Origin: GCA-016699445 sp964555055
GTDB taxonomy: Bacteria; UBA10199; JACPAL01; GCA-016699445
Direction of reading: 5' to 3'
Assembly (NCBI GenBank): GCA_964555055.1
Contig: CAZKQW010000012.1
Span: 9,705 to 73,704, forward strand
Length of the DNA: 64,000 bases
Shown here: positions 32,259 through 40,883 of the stretch, piece by piece
Numbering within the stretch: position 1 is the stretch's first letter
Layout: each line of letters begins with the position of its first letter
The notes under the pieces: generated by a model
What the model was told of the DNA's origin: nothing
What the model saw: the letters and a program-made list of their open reading frames with translations, nothing else
Databases searched by the model: none
Translations under genes and position numbers: made by a program

Positions 32259-33942
32259 CAATTGCGCATTGGCGCGAACCTAATGCAGAACCCATATTCA
32301 TTCGTCCTCTAAGCTCTAGGGAGCCCTGGAGCTTAGAGACGATGATGGGTTCGGTTAGGATGTGCTTTAAAGTCGTATTGTCTCGTGTTTCCGAGATTTC
32401 CTTCAGTATCTCCGTCAAACGATCCTTGATGAGATAAGGCGTGACTAAAAGCTTTTGGTCATCCGTATTGCCTATCGTCAAAAGTTCCTGTTCCAGCTTC
32501 ATTTTACGGGATTCTCGCTCCCGTAAGGCCTGAGAAATGGATTCAATATCGCCGGAAGTGCCATCCGTAATAAAACGAATCAAATTACTGATTTCTCTAG
32601 AGATTCTATTAAGCTCCGTTTCGACGTCTTTTTTACGATTAGGAGCATTCCTCAAATAGTCTTTGATGCTTTGATTGTATTGATCCGCGGCATATTGAAT
32701 GGCCTGAGGGTTGGAAATAATGTGTTCATTGATATAATCGATAATTTCCTTTTCGACGACATCCTTTCGGATCAGAAACTTTTGATTACAGGTGGCATGA
32801 CGATGGGCTTCGATACAGCCGTAATAACCGCCATGTCGGCCCGTCACGAGGGAACAGGCACTTCCGCAAACGGCACAGGACAGAATGCCGCTTAAAAGCC
32901 CTACATTATCGATCCGGAACTGCTTACCAAAGACCCTTTGCTTCCGTGTCTTGGCGACCTTTCTTCGACACTCTTCGTTTTCCTGAATGCGTTTCTGGAC
33001 TTGATCCCAGAGATCCTGAGAAATGATCCTCAGGTCATCTCTTTGGGTCACGATCCAATCGCTTCGAGGCCGAGCTTTTGGGATTTTCCTACCCGTATCG
33101 GGATCTATCGAATAAACCCTTTTATTGTAAGTCCACTTCCCAATATAGTTTTCATACCTCAAAATCCTTTCCAAAGGCCCAACTTTCCAGCCCCGGGAAT
33201 AGGATTTGGGAGGTGGCACTCCCTTCTCATTGAGATATTTTGCAACATACACCCGGCCATGACCTGAGGCGTACAGCTCATAAATCTCTCTCACTATCGC
33301 TGCTTGTGCCGGATCAATGATGATCTTGAAATGGGAAGAGACCTCTTTCCCTTTACGCTTCTCCTTCTGCGTCGCGACTGACGTATATCCGTAAGGCCTT
33401 TGCCCCGTTGAAAACTCGCTCCTGGCCCTAGCCTCCAATCCCCGACGAGTCCGTTCGGCATGAGCTTCATTGCCGAAATCGGCGACCATTCCCTTGACCG
33501 TAAAAAACGTCTTTGAATTGGGATCCGCCGAAGAAAGCCTATCGGAAATGGACACGAGCTCGACGTCGTAATGGCGAAGGAGTTGGTACAGCTCGAGGAG
33601 GTTACCCAAGGAACGGGTCAACCTCGAAAGATCGTCCACGATAAGAAGATCGAAAGCCTGCCGTCGGATTCCATTCAGAATGGCTTGATAACCTCGCCGG
33701 CCTGCGATCTTCCCGGTAATGGCCTCATCCTTTTGGACCCACTCTGGTAGAATTTGGATCGGAGATCCCGCGTAGAGCCGAGTGGCTATCTGGTCTTTTT
33801 GGGCCAAATGGTTGATGCGGTCGATTTGATCATTGGCCGACGTCGGAGACTGCATCTCGCTGCTGTAGCGAGCGTATACCGCGGCTCGAACAGCCGGCTT
33901 TAGAGAGGCTGAGGCTTCTTCGGAGGACATACGGGATCCCAT
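32191..33942 (-). CDS. Large serine recombinase (site-specific integrase)
   Basis: A 583-residue integrase of the resolvase/invertase superfamily. The catalytic N-terminal domain has the nucleophile Ser in VYARYSSEMQSPTSANDQID and the conserved Arg motif in DDLSRLTRS. A recombinase domain (FSTGQRPYGY, then a RILRYENYIGKWTYNK segment) follows. After it come a zinc ribbon (GILSCAVCGSACSLV, with later GCIEAHRHATC) and a long coiled coil (residues ~430-510) characteristic of large serine integrases. The last ~22 residues (GWAKGFEPSASRATTWRS) are antisense tRNA-His sequence, so the natural C-terminus was changed by, or is set by, integration. It overlaps the small upstream gene by ~43 bases; an alternative start is Met5. 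Confidence 0.93.
   Translation of the reverse strand: MGSRMSSEEASASLKPAVRAAVYARYSSEMQSPTSANDQIDRINHLAQKDQIATRLYAGSPIQILPEWVQKDEAITGKIAGRRGYQAILNGIRRQAFDLLIVDDLSRLTRSLGNLLELYQLLRHYDVELVSISDRLSSADPNSKTFFTVKGMVADFGNEAHAERTRRGLEARARSEFSTGQRPYGYTSVATQKEKRKGKEVSSHFKIIIDPAQAAIVREIYELYASGHGRVYVAKYLNEKGVPPPKSYSRGWKVGPLERILRYENYIGKWTYNKRVYSIDPDTGRKIPKARPRSDWIVTQRDDLRIISQDLWDQVQKRIQENEECRRKVAKTRKQRVFGKQFRIDNVGLLSGILSCAVCGSACSLVTGRHGGYYGCIEAHRHATCNQKFLIRKDVVEKEIIDYINEHIISNPQAIQYAADQYNQSIKDYLRNAPNRKKDVETELNRISREISNLIRFITDGTSGDIESISQALRERESRKMKLEQELLTIGNTDDQKLLVTPYLIKDRLTEILKEISETRDNTTLKHILTEPIIVSKLQGSLELRGRMNMGSALGSRQCAIGWAKGFEPSASRATTWRSNQLS
32288..32352. repeat. Nested inverted repeat just inside the island
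   Basis: An 8-bp outer arm pair (32288-32295 with 32345-32352) encloses a perfect 10-bp inner stem (32307-32316 with 32329-32338). It lies in the last part of the recombinase coding region, next to the tRNA junction. It may be an integrase or accessory-factor site, or a structure in the recombinase mRNA. Confidence 0.6.
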
Positions 33943-34106
33943 GGTTGATTGGATGGATAATACCGTTGGATGTCTTTTTCAAGCATGCGTTTGACGACGG
34001 CATCCATAAAATGCCGCATGCCGGCAGACAGTTCGACAATCTCCGGTTGCCTTTGGGGAAAGGAAACTATGGGATTTTCTTCATTGGTATTTTGCAAGCG
34101 CAGCAT
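33900..34106 (-). CDS. Small protein overlapping the recombinase start
   Basis: A 68-residue basic protein (from MLRLQNTNEENPIVSF), no recognised family, with a helical middle (GMRHFMDAVVKRMLEKDIQR) and a Pro-rich end. The start is supported by a strong AAGGAGAG seven to eight bases upstream. It overlaps the gene above by 26 bases and the recombinase below by ~43 bases, suggesting translational coupling. A role as a recombination directionality or accessory factor is possible from position only. Confidence 0.55.
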   Translation of the reverse strand: MLRLQNTNEENPIVSFPQRQPEIVELSAGMRHFMDAVVKRMLEKDIQRYYPSNQPWDPVCPPKKPQPL

Positions 34107-34383
34107 GACGGCTCTCCTTCCAGTCATAGAGGTTCCACTCCAAGCATTGCGCGGCCGAGAAGACCGCTATGCGTAGAACCTGGCACATGGTTTTCGATAG
34201 GGTCTGGTCCACTTCAATCCGGCTGGAATCGAAGGCGATGATATTTATCTCATCTCGAAATTCACGATAGAGCCGGATCAACTCGTGCTTCTCGGAAGCC
34301 ACCAGAGTCCTGAATCCGATCTTCTTGAAAAGGCCCTTCGCTTGTTCGAGGTAGGATGTGTCGGGATCGATTAAGAAAATCAT
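34081..34383 (-). CDS. Small receiver-like protein heading the recombinase operon
   Basis: A 100-residue protein. The start MIFLIDPDTSYLEQAKGLFK and ASEKHELIRLYREFRDEINI look like the first strands and helices of a response-regulator receiver fold. The chain is shorter than a full domain and the usual Lys is not evident. It overlaps the next small gene by 26 bases. A sigma-54-like sequence ends 12 bp before its ATG, leaving almost no leader. The real function is unknown; a regulator of recombinase expression is a guess from position. Confidence 0.5.
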   Translation of the reverse strand: MIFLIDPDTSYLEQAKGLFKKIGFRTLVASEKHELIRLYREFRDEINIIAFDSSRIEVDQTLSKTMCQVLRIAVFSAAQCLEWNLYDWKESRHAALAKYQ

Positions 34384-34392
34384 GGAATACGG

Positions 34393-34412
34393 TATTACAA
34401 GCCATGTGCCAA
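34393..34412. repeat. 20-bp repeat, copy 1
   Basis: TATTACAAGCCATGTGCCAA; a second copy with 18/20 identity is at 40467-40486 in the same orientation, so the pair brackets the first efflux module. A related sequence lies at the major pilin promoter (19903-19922). Confidence 0.7.
34396..34411 (-). promoter_or_regulatory. Sigma-54-like promoter of the recombinase operon
   Basis: On the - strand TGGCAC-N5-TTGTA, the same deviation (GT for GC) as at the pilin promoter. The predicted transcription start falls within a few bases of ATG 34383, which would make that message nearly leaderless. Confidence 0.35.
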
Positions 34413-34559
34413 AGAGGATTTATGGATTTTACGCAGGTTTTTTACATTTCGAATTCATGGATCTGTTTCTTATCGTTTACAGGAAACGTTTTGCTGTTTT
34501 CATCCACTTTTAAATAACCGATTGAATTTTTTGGATTAGCTGATAAGGTTTTCGCCTAG

Positions 34560-34847
34560 ATGAGACGAATTTCTAAACTCTCCAAATTTTTAGCAGTGGC
34601 CGCTCTGGTCGGTTTTTTCAGTGTTCTTGCCGATATGCACTTGGAAGAATACTCCTCCAAACAAACATCTCAGCAAAATGATACTTGTTGCGTGACGTGT
34701 TGTCCCGCTCACCATTTGGGACCTACTGAAAAAGTAAGTCGCGTGGAGCCAGTCAAAACCCTCGATTGGGAAATCCCCGTCGAAATCGCTTTTTACTCCA
34801 AAAAATCGATCGTCTCTATTTTTCACCCTCCTCGGTTTTTAGCCTGA
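34560..34847 (+). CDS. Small secreted Cys/His-rich protein before the CzcCBA-like operon
   Basis: A 95-residue protein with an N-terminal signal/anchor (KFLAVAALVGFFSVLADMHL), a compact metal-ligand cluster DTCCVTCCPAHHL, and a C-terminal IFHPPRFLA. It is likely periplasmic and binds soft metals such as Cu, Ag, Zn or Cd. It heads the operon of the first RND pump, as similar small proteins do at 46238 and 53199. No named family can be given; resemblance to DUF2946-type small proteins is loose. Confidence 0.55.
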   Translation: MRRISKLSKFLAVAALVGFFSVLADMHLEEYSSKQTSQQNDTCCVTCCPAHHLGPTEKVSRVEPVKTLDWEIPVEIAFYSKKSIVSIFHPPRFLA

Positions 34848-34918
34848 TTCACCTCTTCATTATTCATCAATAATGTCAGTTTTCACGAACGAGAGCCTCA
34901 TCTCGCGAGGATACGTGT

Positions 34919-36163
34919 ATGAAAAAGGCCTTAGTCCTTTGTGTTTCCCTATTTTTCTCACCGGTTTTGGCGTTCGCAGAACCTCAAAACTGCGCGTTCA
35001 AAAAGACGCAGGATATTTTGGATTGCGCCCTTCAAAACCACCCTGAGGTGGTCCAATCTAAAGCGTCCCTTGAGCGGGATTTGGCACTAAAAAAGATCGC
35101 TCGCCAAAGGCCTAATCCTGAATTGGAGAGTAAGATTATCTCCGGGAATGAGGCAGGAACCTCCGTCCTGACCACCGAAACAAGCCTGCTTCATACACTC
35201 GAATTAGGGGGAAAACGTAAATTCAGGATTCGAGAAGCACTCGCTCAAGGGGAATTGGCTCAAGCCAGCCTCTTGGAATCCCAGGAACTTACGGCCCTGA
35301 ATACAGTTCTTGCTCTCTACCGTCTGAGGCAAATTCGATCAGAATTGGCATACATCAAAGAATCTCTAACGACATTCGACCGTATCCTCCGCCAATTCAA
35401 GTCTCGTCCTTTGCTTCCGCCTGAACAAGCCGTGTCTCTTTCCGTGTTCGACCTTGCAAAGCAGGAATACCAACTCCGTGAAAAGTCTCTTTTAGAAGAA
35501 GAACAGGGCCTAGAGACTTTTTTAGAAGTCGCGACTGGCACTTCCTTCTCGAAAATAGCGGGATTTTTACCCGAGCAAAAACGTTCATGGCCTAAAATCA
35601 GTCTCGCCGTCGACGAGAAGAATGCCGTGGTTACTTCCGGTTCCGAAATCAAAAAAGCCGAAGCCGATCTAAAGAAGGCTGAAGCCGGCTTAAAACTCGC
35701 TAAAAGCAACGCTTGGCCCGATTTTAAATTGGGCCCCACTGTCGAAACGGGAACTCTAGGTCATAAGGATAGTGTAGCCGTAGGGGGTAGTGTTGCCATA
35801 CCTCTTCCACTTTTGAATTTGAATCGCGGAGAGAAGGCTTATGCAGCGCTTGAAAAAGCCAGGGCTTTCTCAAGCCTCGAACACACGCGCAAAAAGGTCT
35901 CTTCTGAAAGAATCAAGCAAGTGAAGCGATACCAAAATGCCGTGCAAGTCCTTTCACGGGTTCATTTCCAAGACTTAAATCAGAAGCATCATGAGGTGGA
36001 AAGATTCTTCGATAAGGGATTGGTCCCTAGCTCGCTCGTGATCGAATCTCATCGCCAGCTTCTTGAGATCACCAAAAGCTTTCATGAACAGGAACTCACG
36101 GCAATCGATTCCCTGTGGCGCGTCTACGTCATCGACGGTGAAATATTTGAGAGGAAGTTATGA
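34919..36163 (+). CDS. TolC-family outer-membrane channel of the first RND pump (CzcC-like)
   Basis: A 414-residue outer-membrane efflux protein with a signal peptide (ALVLCVSLFFSPVLAFA), two Cys in the early mature part and two long coiled-coil OEP repeats. A conserved NPELESKI-type motif near residue 60 is visible, and AVGGSVAIPLPLLNLNRGEK marks the second repeat. It forms the trimeric duct for the RND pump two genes downstream. The adaptor-like gene overlaps its stop by an ATGA quartet. Confidence 0.88.
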   Translation: MKKALVLCVSLFFSPVLAFAEPQNCAFKKTQDILDCALQNHPEVVQSKASLERDLALKKIARQRPNPELESKIISGNEAGTSVLTTETSLLHTLELGGKRKFRIREALAQGELAQASLLESQELTALNTVLALYRLRQIRSELAYIKESLTTFDRILRQFKSRPLLPPEQAVSLSVFDLAKQEYQLREKSLLEEEQGLETFLEVATGTSFSKIAGFLPEQKRSWPKISLAVDEKNAVVTSGSEIKKAEADLKKAEAGLKLAKSNAWPDFKLGPTVETGTLGHKDSVAVGGSVAIPLPLLNLNRGEKAYAALEKARAFSSLEHTRKKVSSERIKQVKRYQNAVQVLSRVHFQDLNQKHHEVERFFDKGLVPSSLVIESHRQLLEITKSFHEQELTAIDSLWRVYVIDGEIFERKL

Positions 36164-36672
36164 GACTCAAAAAGATAAGAATATTTACTTTTGTCCTTCT
36201 AGTGGCGGCCCTCAGTTTCATCGTGGCTAGAGAGTATGAACAATCTCATCAAGGCCACGATCATCATGACCATGAAGAACACGCCGAGGGAAACGGCACG
36301 GAAGAAGTCGATAACCATGAGCATAAAGAACATGCTGAAGAGGAAGAAACTTCAGGCAGTGTTGGTCCTGGAAAGGCCGTCGAAGAAGTCCACGAAGAAT
36401 CAGGCATCCGATTATCTACCGCGGCGATGAAGCGACTGGGTGTCAAGACTATGCCTGTTTCTCATCTTTCATCCCCTTATCCAGTCTCCGCTTTAGTGAA
36501 GTACCAAGAAGAAATCGGAATTTATCGTTACCGACAGGGATGGTTCAAATTAATCCCTTCAGACTCAACCTCTTTCCAACCAGGGGATGAAATCGTCGTT
36601 TACGGCGCGGCTTTGTTGAGAGCCGCGGAACTCGATGCTTTTGGCGGCGGAGAAGAAGGACACGGACATTAA
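36160..36672 (+). CDS. Shortened CzcB-like adaptor with His-rich N-terminus
   Basis: Only 170 residues, against ~350-400 for a normal membrane-fusion protein. After a membrane anchor comes a His/Asp/Glu-rich stretch (SHQGHDHHDHEEHAEG), then a segment matching the CzcB start (IRLSTAAMKRLGVKTMPVS), and almost directly the C-terminal DEIVVYGAALLRAAELDAFG. The barrel-sandwich and alpha-hairpin parts are missing. The frame is intact and the gene is coupled to both neighbours, so it looks functional rather than decayed. It may deliver metal to the pump instead of bridging to TolC. Confidence 0.72.
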   Translation: MRLKKIRIFTFVLLVAALSFIVAREYEQSHQGHDHHDHEEHAEGNGTEEVDNHEHKEHAEEEETSGSVGPGKAVEEVHEESGIRLSTAAMKRLGVKTMPVSHLSSPYPVSALVKYQEEIGIYRYRQGWFKLIPSDSTSFQPGDEIVVYGAALLRAAELDAFGGGEEGHGH

Positions 36673-36684
36673 GGAGCTTAACTC

Positions 36685-39600
36685 ATGATCAATAAGATTA
36701 TTTCATTTTCCGTCTATAATAGGGTGGTTGTGCTGGTATTCACTGGCCTTCTTATCTTGGCAGGTATTCTGGCTTTTGAGAAGCTTCCCATCGATGCGGT
36801 ACCGGACATCACGAATGTCCAAGTTCAGATTAATACGCCGGTAGAGGGTTTTGCCCCCCAAGAAATCGAACGCACGATCACTTATCCCATCGAAGCGGCT
36901 ATGAATGGCCTGGCCGGCGTGACAGAAGTCCGCTCCATTACCCGATTCGGCCTCTCTCAAGTCACGGTTACTTTTGAGGATCACACCGACATTTATCGGG
37001 CGCGGCAACTCGTCTCCGAACGTCTTCAAAGGACTTTGGGATCCCTTCCTAAAAACATCCAGCCTACTTTAGGGCCCGTCTCAACCGGTTTGGGAGAGAT
37101 CTACCATTATGCGGTCGAGGCCGAAAAAACGGCGACAGGTCCGGAAAGAACGCTCCAAATGATGGAACTCAGGGCCTTACAAGAATATTTCGTCAAGCCC
37201 CGGCTTTTAACCGTCAAAGGAGTGGCCGAGGTCAATACGATCGGAGGGTATGAAAAGCAGTTCCATATTCAGCCCAGACCTCAAGATATGGCCGAATATG
37301 GGGTGCACTTCGATGAGATCGCGGAAGCCCTGGAAAGGACTAACCGCAACACGGGCGGAGGTTACGTCGAGCAAACATCGGAACAGTTCATCGTTCAGGT
37401 CGTCGGCCTTTTAAAGAATGAGGAAGACATCAAGGCGGTCCCCATCCGTCCCTTGGAATCCCTTAAGACATTGACCATCAGTGATGTGGCAGACGTGAGT
37501 CTAGGAACTGAGCTCCGTACTGGGGCTGCTTTGGTTAACGGACATGAAGCAGTCATCGGCACGGCCTTCATGCTTTTAGGAGAGAACAGTCGCACTGTTT
37601 CCTTAAGAGTCGCTGAGAAAATACAAGAGATCCAAAAAGATTTACCCGAAGGCTATCGGCTTATCCCTCTTTATAACCGTTCAGAGCTGGTGAATTCTAC
37701 CCTAGGGACCGTCGAGCACAATCTTCTCCTGGGGGCCTTCCTAGTCATTATCGTCCTATTAGCCCTCGTAGGGAATGTCAGAGCGGCCATCATCACGGCG
37801 ATCACTATCCCCCTTTCGCTTCTATTCACTTTTCTCATCATGCGTTGGCAGGGAATTTCGGGAAACCTCATGAGCTTGGGGGCTTTGGATTTCGGGATCA
37901 TCATCGACGGAGCCGTTATCGTCTTGGATAACTGCGTTCGTTTTGTCCATGACCGGAGCCGAGCGTTAGGTCGCTCTTTAACGCGTCAAGAATTGAAGGA
38001 AGCCGTCATCGAAGCGACTATCGAAATCAGAAAGGCAGCCGGATTCGGGGAGTTGATCATCGTCATCGTCTTCCTTCCCATCTTCGCCCTAACCGGCATC
38101 GAAGGCAAAATGTTCCAGCCGATGGCCGCCACCTTCATCTTCGCGGTGATCGGAGCCTTGATCCTTTCCTTCACGACGGCTCCTGCCTTGGCAAGCCTTT
38201 TCCTATCCGGCAAGGCGCAGGACAAAGAGCCATGGCTGATGAAAAAAGTGCGCCATATCTACTCTCCCGTTCTGCGTTGGGCTTTGGTGCGCAAAAGGCT
38301 CGTTTCCCTAGCTGGGCTTTCCATGATTATTCTGGGGGGAATCCTATTTTCATTTTTAGGTGGTGAGTTCTTACCTCGATTGGATGAGGGGTCCTTCGTC
38401 CTCCAATTAGTGAGGCCGGCAAATATCAATCTTTCACAATCGATCGAGCTTCAGAAAGTATCGGAAGATGTCATTAAAGAGTTTCCGGAAGTGAGCGCTG
38501 TTTTCTCCCGCATCGGAACCGCCGAAGTCGCGACAGACCCCATGGGGGTCAACTTGGCCGACACCTTCATCATGCTCAAGGATAAGAAGGAATGGCCGAA
38601 AATTAATGGAAGCAAGAGGGACAAAGAAGGGTTGGAAAAGGCTGTGATGCAACATTTAGAGGAGGAAGTGCCCGGGCAAAGAATTCTCCTCACCCAGCCC
38701 ATCGAAATGCGCTTCAATGAACTCATGGAAGGCACGCGTGCCGCTGTGTCCGTGAAGCTTTTCGGGGAAGACATGAACACCTTGGTGTCTCTTACCAAAG
38801 AAATCGCCGAAGTGATCGAAAAGGTTCCAGGAGCCGGTGATGTGGAAGCCGAAGTCAAATCGCCATCCCCCATGCTGCGCATAGAGCCTAATTACGCTTT
38901 CCTTCATCGCTTAGGGATTTCCATCCAAGAAGTGCTGGAGGCGGTAGGGACGGGTTTAGGTGGCTTGGAGTCAGGACATATTTATGAGGGAGTCCGGCGT
39001 TTCCCCATGGTGGTCCGTTTAAGCAATGAAAACCGTTCCGACTTGGAAACGATTCGAAATCTTCCTGTAGGGATCGCCACAAATCTGACCGCTCCTTTAA
39101 AGCAAGTAGCTACGGTCAGCTTCGTGGAAGACTATAGCTCCATCTCACGGGAAAGTTCCAAGAGACGCGCAGCTGTTTTGATCAACCCTAGAGGTCGGGA
39201 CACGGAAAGCTTCGTGAATGAAGCTCAGGAGAAAGTGACCCAAGCCGTGAAGTTACCCGAAGGATATTATATGGAATGGGGTGGCAACTTTGAAAACCTG
39301 AAAGAAGCAAAAACTCGCTTAATGATCCTCACTCCTTTGATCCTAGTCATCGTTTTACTGATGATTTATGCCGCCTTTCGCGACTTCTTTCAAACCCTTC
39401 TGATATTTTTAGGAATCCCATTAGCTCTCGTAGGCGGTGTCCTAGGCCTTATGTTGAATGGCCTTCCTTTCAGCATCTCGGCAGGCGTCGGTTTCGTCGC
39501 TTTATGCGGGATCGCCGTCTTGAATGGCGTGGTTTTGATTAGCTACTTCAATCAACTACGGAAAAGTGGCCTTACTCCTCGGGAAGTTGTCCTCAAAGGG

Positions 39601-39834
39601 ACCGACGTACGCTTACGTCCTATCCTCATGACCGCTCTGGTGGAAATCTTCGGTTTTCTACCGATGATGCTCTCCACAGGAGTCGGAGCCGAAGTACAAA
39701 AACCATTGGCTTCCGTTGTTATCGGAGGCATCGTTTCCTCAACGCTTCTTACCCTCGTTGTTTTACCAACGATTTACGCCTGGGCCGCGAATACATTCGG
39801 AATCGGGAAAGAGGAAGGTCAAAAGAATGAGTGA
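36685..39834 (+). CDS. czcA: Heavy-metal RND efflux pump, CzcA-type
   Basis: A 1049-residue inner-membrane RND transporter of the HME family. It begins VVVLVFTGLLILAGILAF, with the porter-domain entry KLPIDAVPDITNVQVQI. The membrane helix 4 motif DFGIIIDGAVIVLDN matches the HME1 pattern (Co/Zn/Cd exporters), with the essential Asp residues. Two halves of six membrane segments each are visible. It exports divalent cations by proton antiport through the CzcC-like channel. Its stop overlaps the CDF transporter start. Confidence 0.93.
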   Translation: MINKIISFSVYNRVVVLVFTGLLILAGILAFEKLPIDAVPDITNVQVQINTPVEGFAPQEIERTITYPIEAAMNGLAGVTEVRSITRFGLSQVTVTFEDHTDIYRARQLVSERLQRTLGSLPKNIQPTLGPVSTGLGEIYHYAVEAEKTATGPERTLQMMELRALQEYFVKPRLLTVKGVAEVNTIGGYEKQFHIQPRPQDMAEYGVHFDEIAEALERTNRNTGGGYVEQTSEQFIVQVVGLLKNEEDIKAVPIRPLESLKTLTISDVADVSLGTELRTGAALVNGHEAVIGTAFMLLGENSRTVSLRVAEKIQEIQKDLPEGYRLIPLYNRSELVNSTLGTVEHNLLLGAFLVIIVLLALVGNVRAAIITAITIPLSLLFTFLIMRWQGISGNLMSLGALDFGIIIDGAVIVLDNCVRFVHDRSRALGRSLTRQELKEAVIEATIEIRKAAGFGELIIVIVFLPIFALTGIEGKMFQPMAATFIFAVIGALILSFTTAPALASLFLSGKAQDKEPWLMKKVRHIYSPVLRWALVRKRLVSLAGLSMIILGGILFSFLGGEFLPRLDEGSFVLQLVRPANINLSQSIELQKVSEDVIKEFPEVSAVFSRIGTAEVATDPMGVNLADTFIMLKDKKEWPKINGSKRDKEGLEKAVMQHLEEEVPGQRILLTQPIEMRFNELMEGTRAAVSVKLFGEDMNTLVSLTKEIAEVIEKVPGAGDVEAEVKSPSPMLRIEPNYAFLHRLGISIQEVLEAVGTGLGGLESGHIYEGVRRFPMVVRLSNENRSDLETIRNLPVGIATNLTAPLKQVATVSFVEDYSSISRESSKRRAAVLINPRGRDTESFVNEAQEKVTQAVKLPEGYYMEWGGNFENLKEAKTRLMILTPLILVIVLLMIYAAFRDFFQTLLIFLGIPLALVGGVLGLMLNGLPFSISAGVGFVALCGIAVLNGVVLISYFNQLRKSGLTPREVVLKGTDVRLRPILMTALVEIFGFLPMMLSTGVGAEVQKPLASVVIGGIVSSTLLTLVVLPTIYAWAANTFGIGKEEGQKNE

Positions 39835-40438
39835 TAATTGCCAAGATGGATGTGTTTCCACTCAGGAACATTTATCGAAGGAATATCGTCGGATCCTTTG
39901 GATCTGCTTGGCTGCCAATGCCTTGATGTTCTTCGTTCAAGCCTTCGCCAGTATGGCTGCTTATTCAGCTTCTTTATTGGCGAACTCAGCGGATTTTCTG
40001 GCGGATGCCATCAATTATGGGGTTACTTTGTTGGTAATCGGTAGCAGCGAGAGATCCAAACGACGAGCGTCAATGGTAAAGGGGACATCACTCGCCATCA
40101 CGGGCCTGTGGGCCGCTTTTGAAACTTTACACCACGCGGTAACCCAAAAAACTCCTGAAGCGGATATTATGGGATGGGTCAGCTTAGTCGCCCTGACAGT
40201 CAACATTGTTTGTGCCGTACTTCTTTATAAGCACCGAAGTGGGGATATTAATATGCGTTCGGTTTGGATTTGCAGCCGAAATGACGCTCTCGGGAATATT
40301 GCGGTCATGGCCGCCGCATTAGGAGTTTTTGCGACTGCTACCGTCTGGCCAGATATCTTGATCGCAACGGTTTTGGCTGGGCTCGGTTTGCACGGGGCGT
40401 ATCAAATATTATTTAAATCTTCAAAAATACGCGTGTAA
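39827..40438 (+). CDS. Cation diffusion facilitator-like transporter (CzcD-type)
   Basis: About 203 residues starting at ATG 39827, which overlaps the pump stop by eight bases. Four to six hydrophobic helices are visible. The CDF site in helix 2 appears as SLLANSADFLADAINYG (metal-binding Asp residues), and a second DALGN motif lies in helix 5. There is an N-terminal Cys-containing tail (SDNCQDGCVST) and no C-terminal cytoplasmic domain, as in short CzcD/CDF relatives. It moves Zn/Cd/Co from cytoplasm to periplasm, where the pump can take it over. Confidence 0.85.
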   Translation: MSDNCQDGCVSTQEHLSKEYRRILWICLAANALMFFVQAFASMAAYSASLLANSADFLADAINYGVTLLVIGSSERSKRRASMVKGTSLAITGLWAAFETLHHAVTQKTPEADIMGWVSLVALTVNIVCAVLLYKHRSGDINMRSVWICSRNDALGNIAVMAAALGVFATATVWPDILIATVLAGLGLHGAYQILFKSSKIRV

Positions 40439-40466
40439 GAAGCCAAACTAATTATGTGAAACACAA

Positions 40467-40486
40467 TATTACAAGCTATGTTCCAA
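40467..40486. repeat. 20-bp repeat, copy 2
   Basis: TATTACAAGCTATGTTCCAA, 18/20 identical to 34393-34412. It is followed at once by the inverted repeat AACGTTT-ATAAG-AAACGTT in the gap between convergent genes. Confidence 0.7.
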
Positions 40487-40503
40487 CGTTTATAAGAAAC
40501 GTT
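40485..40503. terminator. Possible bidirectional terminator hairpin
   Basis: AACGTTT and AACGTTT's complement flank ATAAG as a perfect 7-bp stem, between the convergent CDF and DUF3147 genes. No strong U tract, so this is tentative. Confidence 0.4.
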
Positions 40504-40514
40504 TCTGGCTCAGT

Positions 40515-40865
40515 TTAGAAACTGATCCCAAACCTCTTTAAAATCCAAATATACATAAGATAACTGACCACCATTCCCGCAGACGAAAGAGTTAATGCCA
40601 ACGGAAACTTCATCCCGATCTTCAGGAGAAAAGGCAAGATCAGGAAAAATAATAGAGAAGGCAACACAGCCCAGAAAATCCCATAGGATAAAGAGACAAT
40701 TTTTTCGGAATCATGGGTATCCCGATACAGCCAAATCATGGCAAGAATCGACGTTAAGGGAAGAGCTGCAAGAATGGCCGCGGCTACCGACCACCTCTTT
40801 CCAAGCTCGGAGACTCCTACAACGACCACAGCAGAGATCGCTGTTTTGAATAAAAAAGAGTTCAT
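40515..40865 (-). CDS. DUF3147 family membrane protein
   Basis: A 116-residue inner-membrane protein with four predicted helices (FLFKTAISAVVVVGVSELGK; SVAAAILAALPLTSILAMIW; IFWAVLPSLLFFLILPFLL; LALTLSSAGMVVSYLMYIW). The pattern LAALPLTSILAMIWLYRDT is a DUF3147 hallmark. The family has no known biochemical function but is often found in metal-resistance regions. It is the last gene of the second RND operon on the - strand, 18 bases after the channel gene. Confidence 0.8.
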   Translation of the reverse strand: MNSFLFKTAISAVVVVGVSELGKRWSVAAAILAALPLTSILAMIWLYRDTHDSEKIVSLSYGIFWAVLPSLLFFLILPFLLKIGMKFPLALTLSSAGMVVSYLMYIWILKRFGISF

Positions 40866-40883
40866 CTCAAAACCTCACTTTTC

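Noticed and set aside
34396..34411. Insertion-sequence ends
   Set aside because: No transposase, terminal inverted repeat or target duplication is seen in the island; the repeats at 34393 and 40467 are short and direct.
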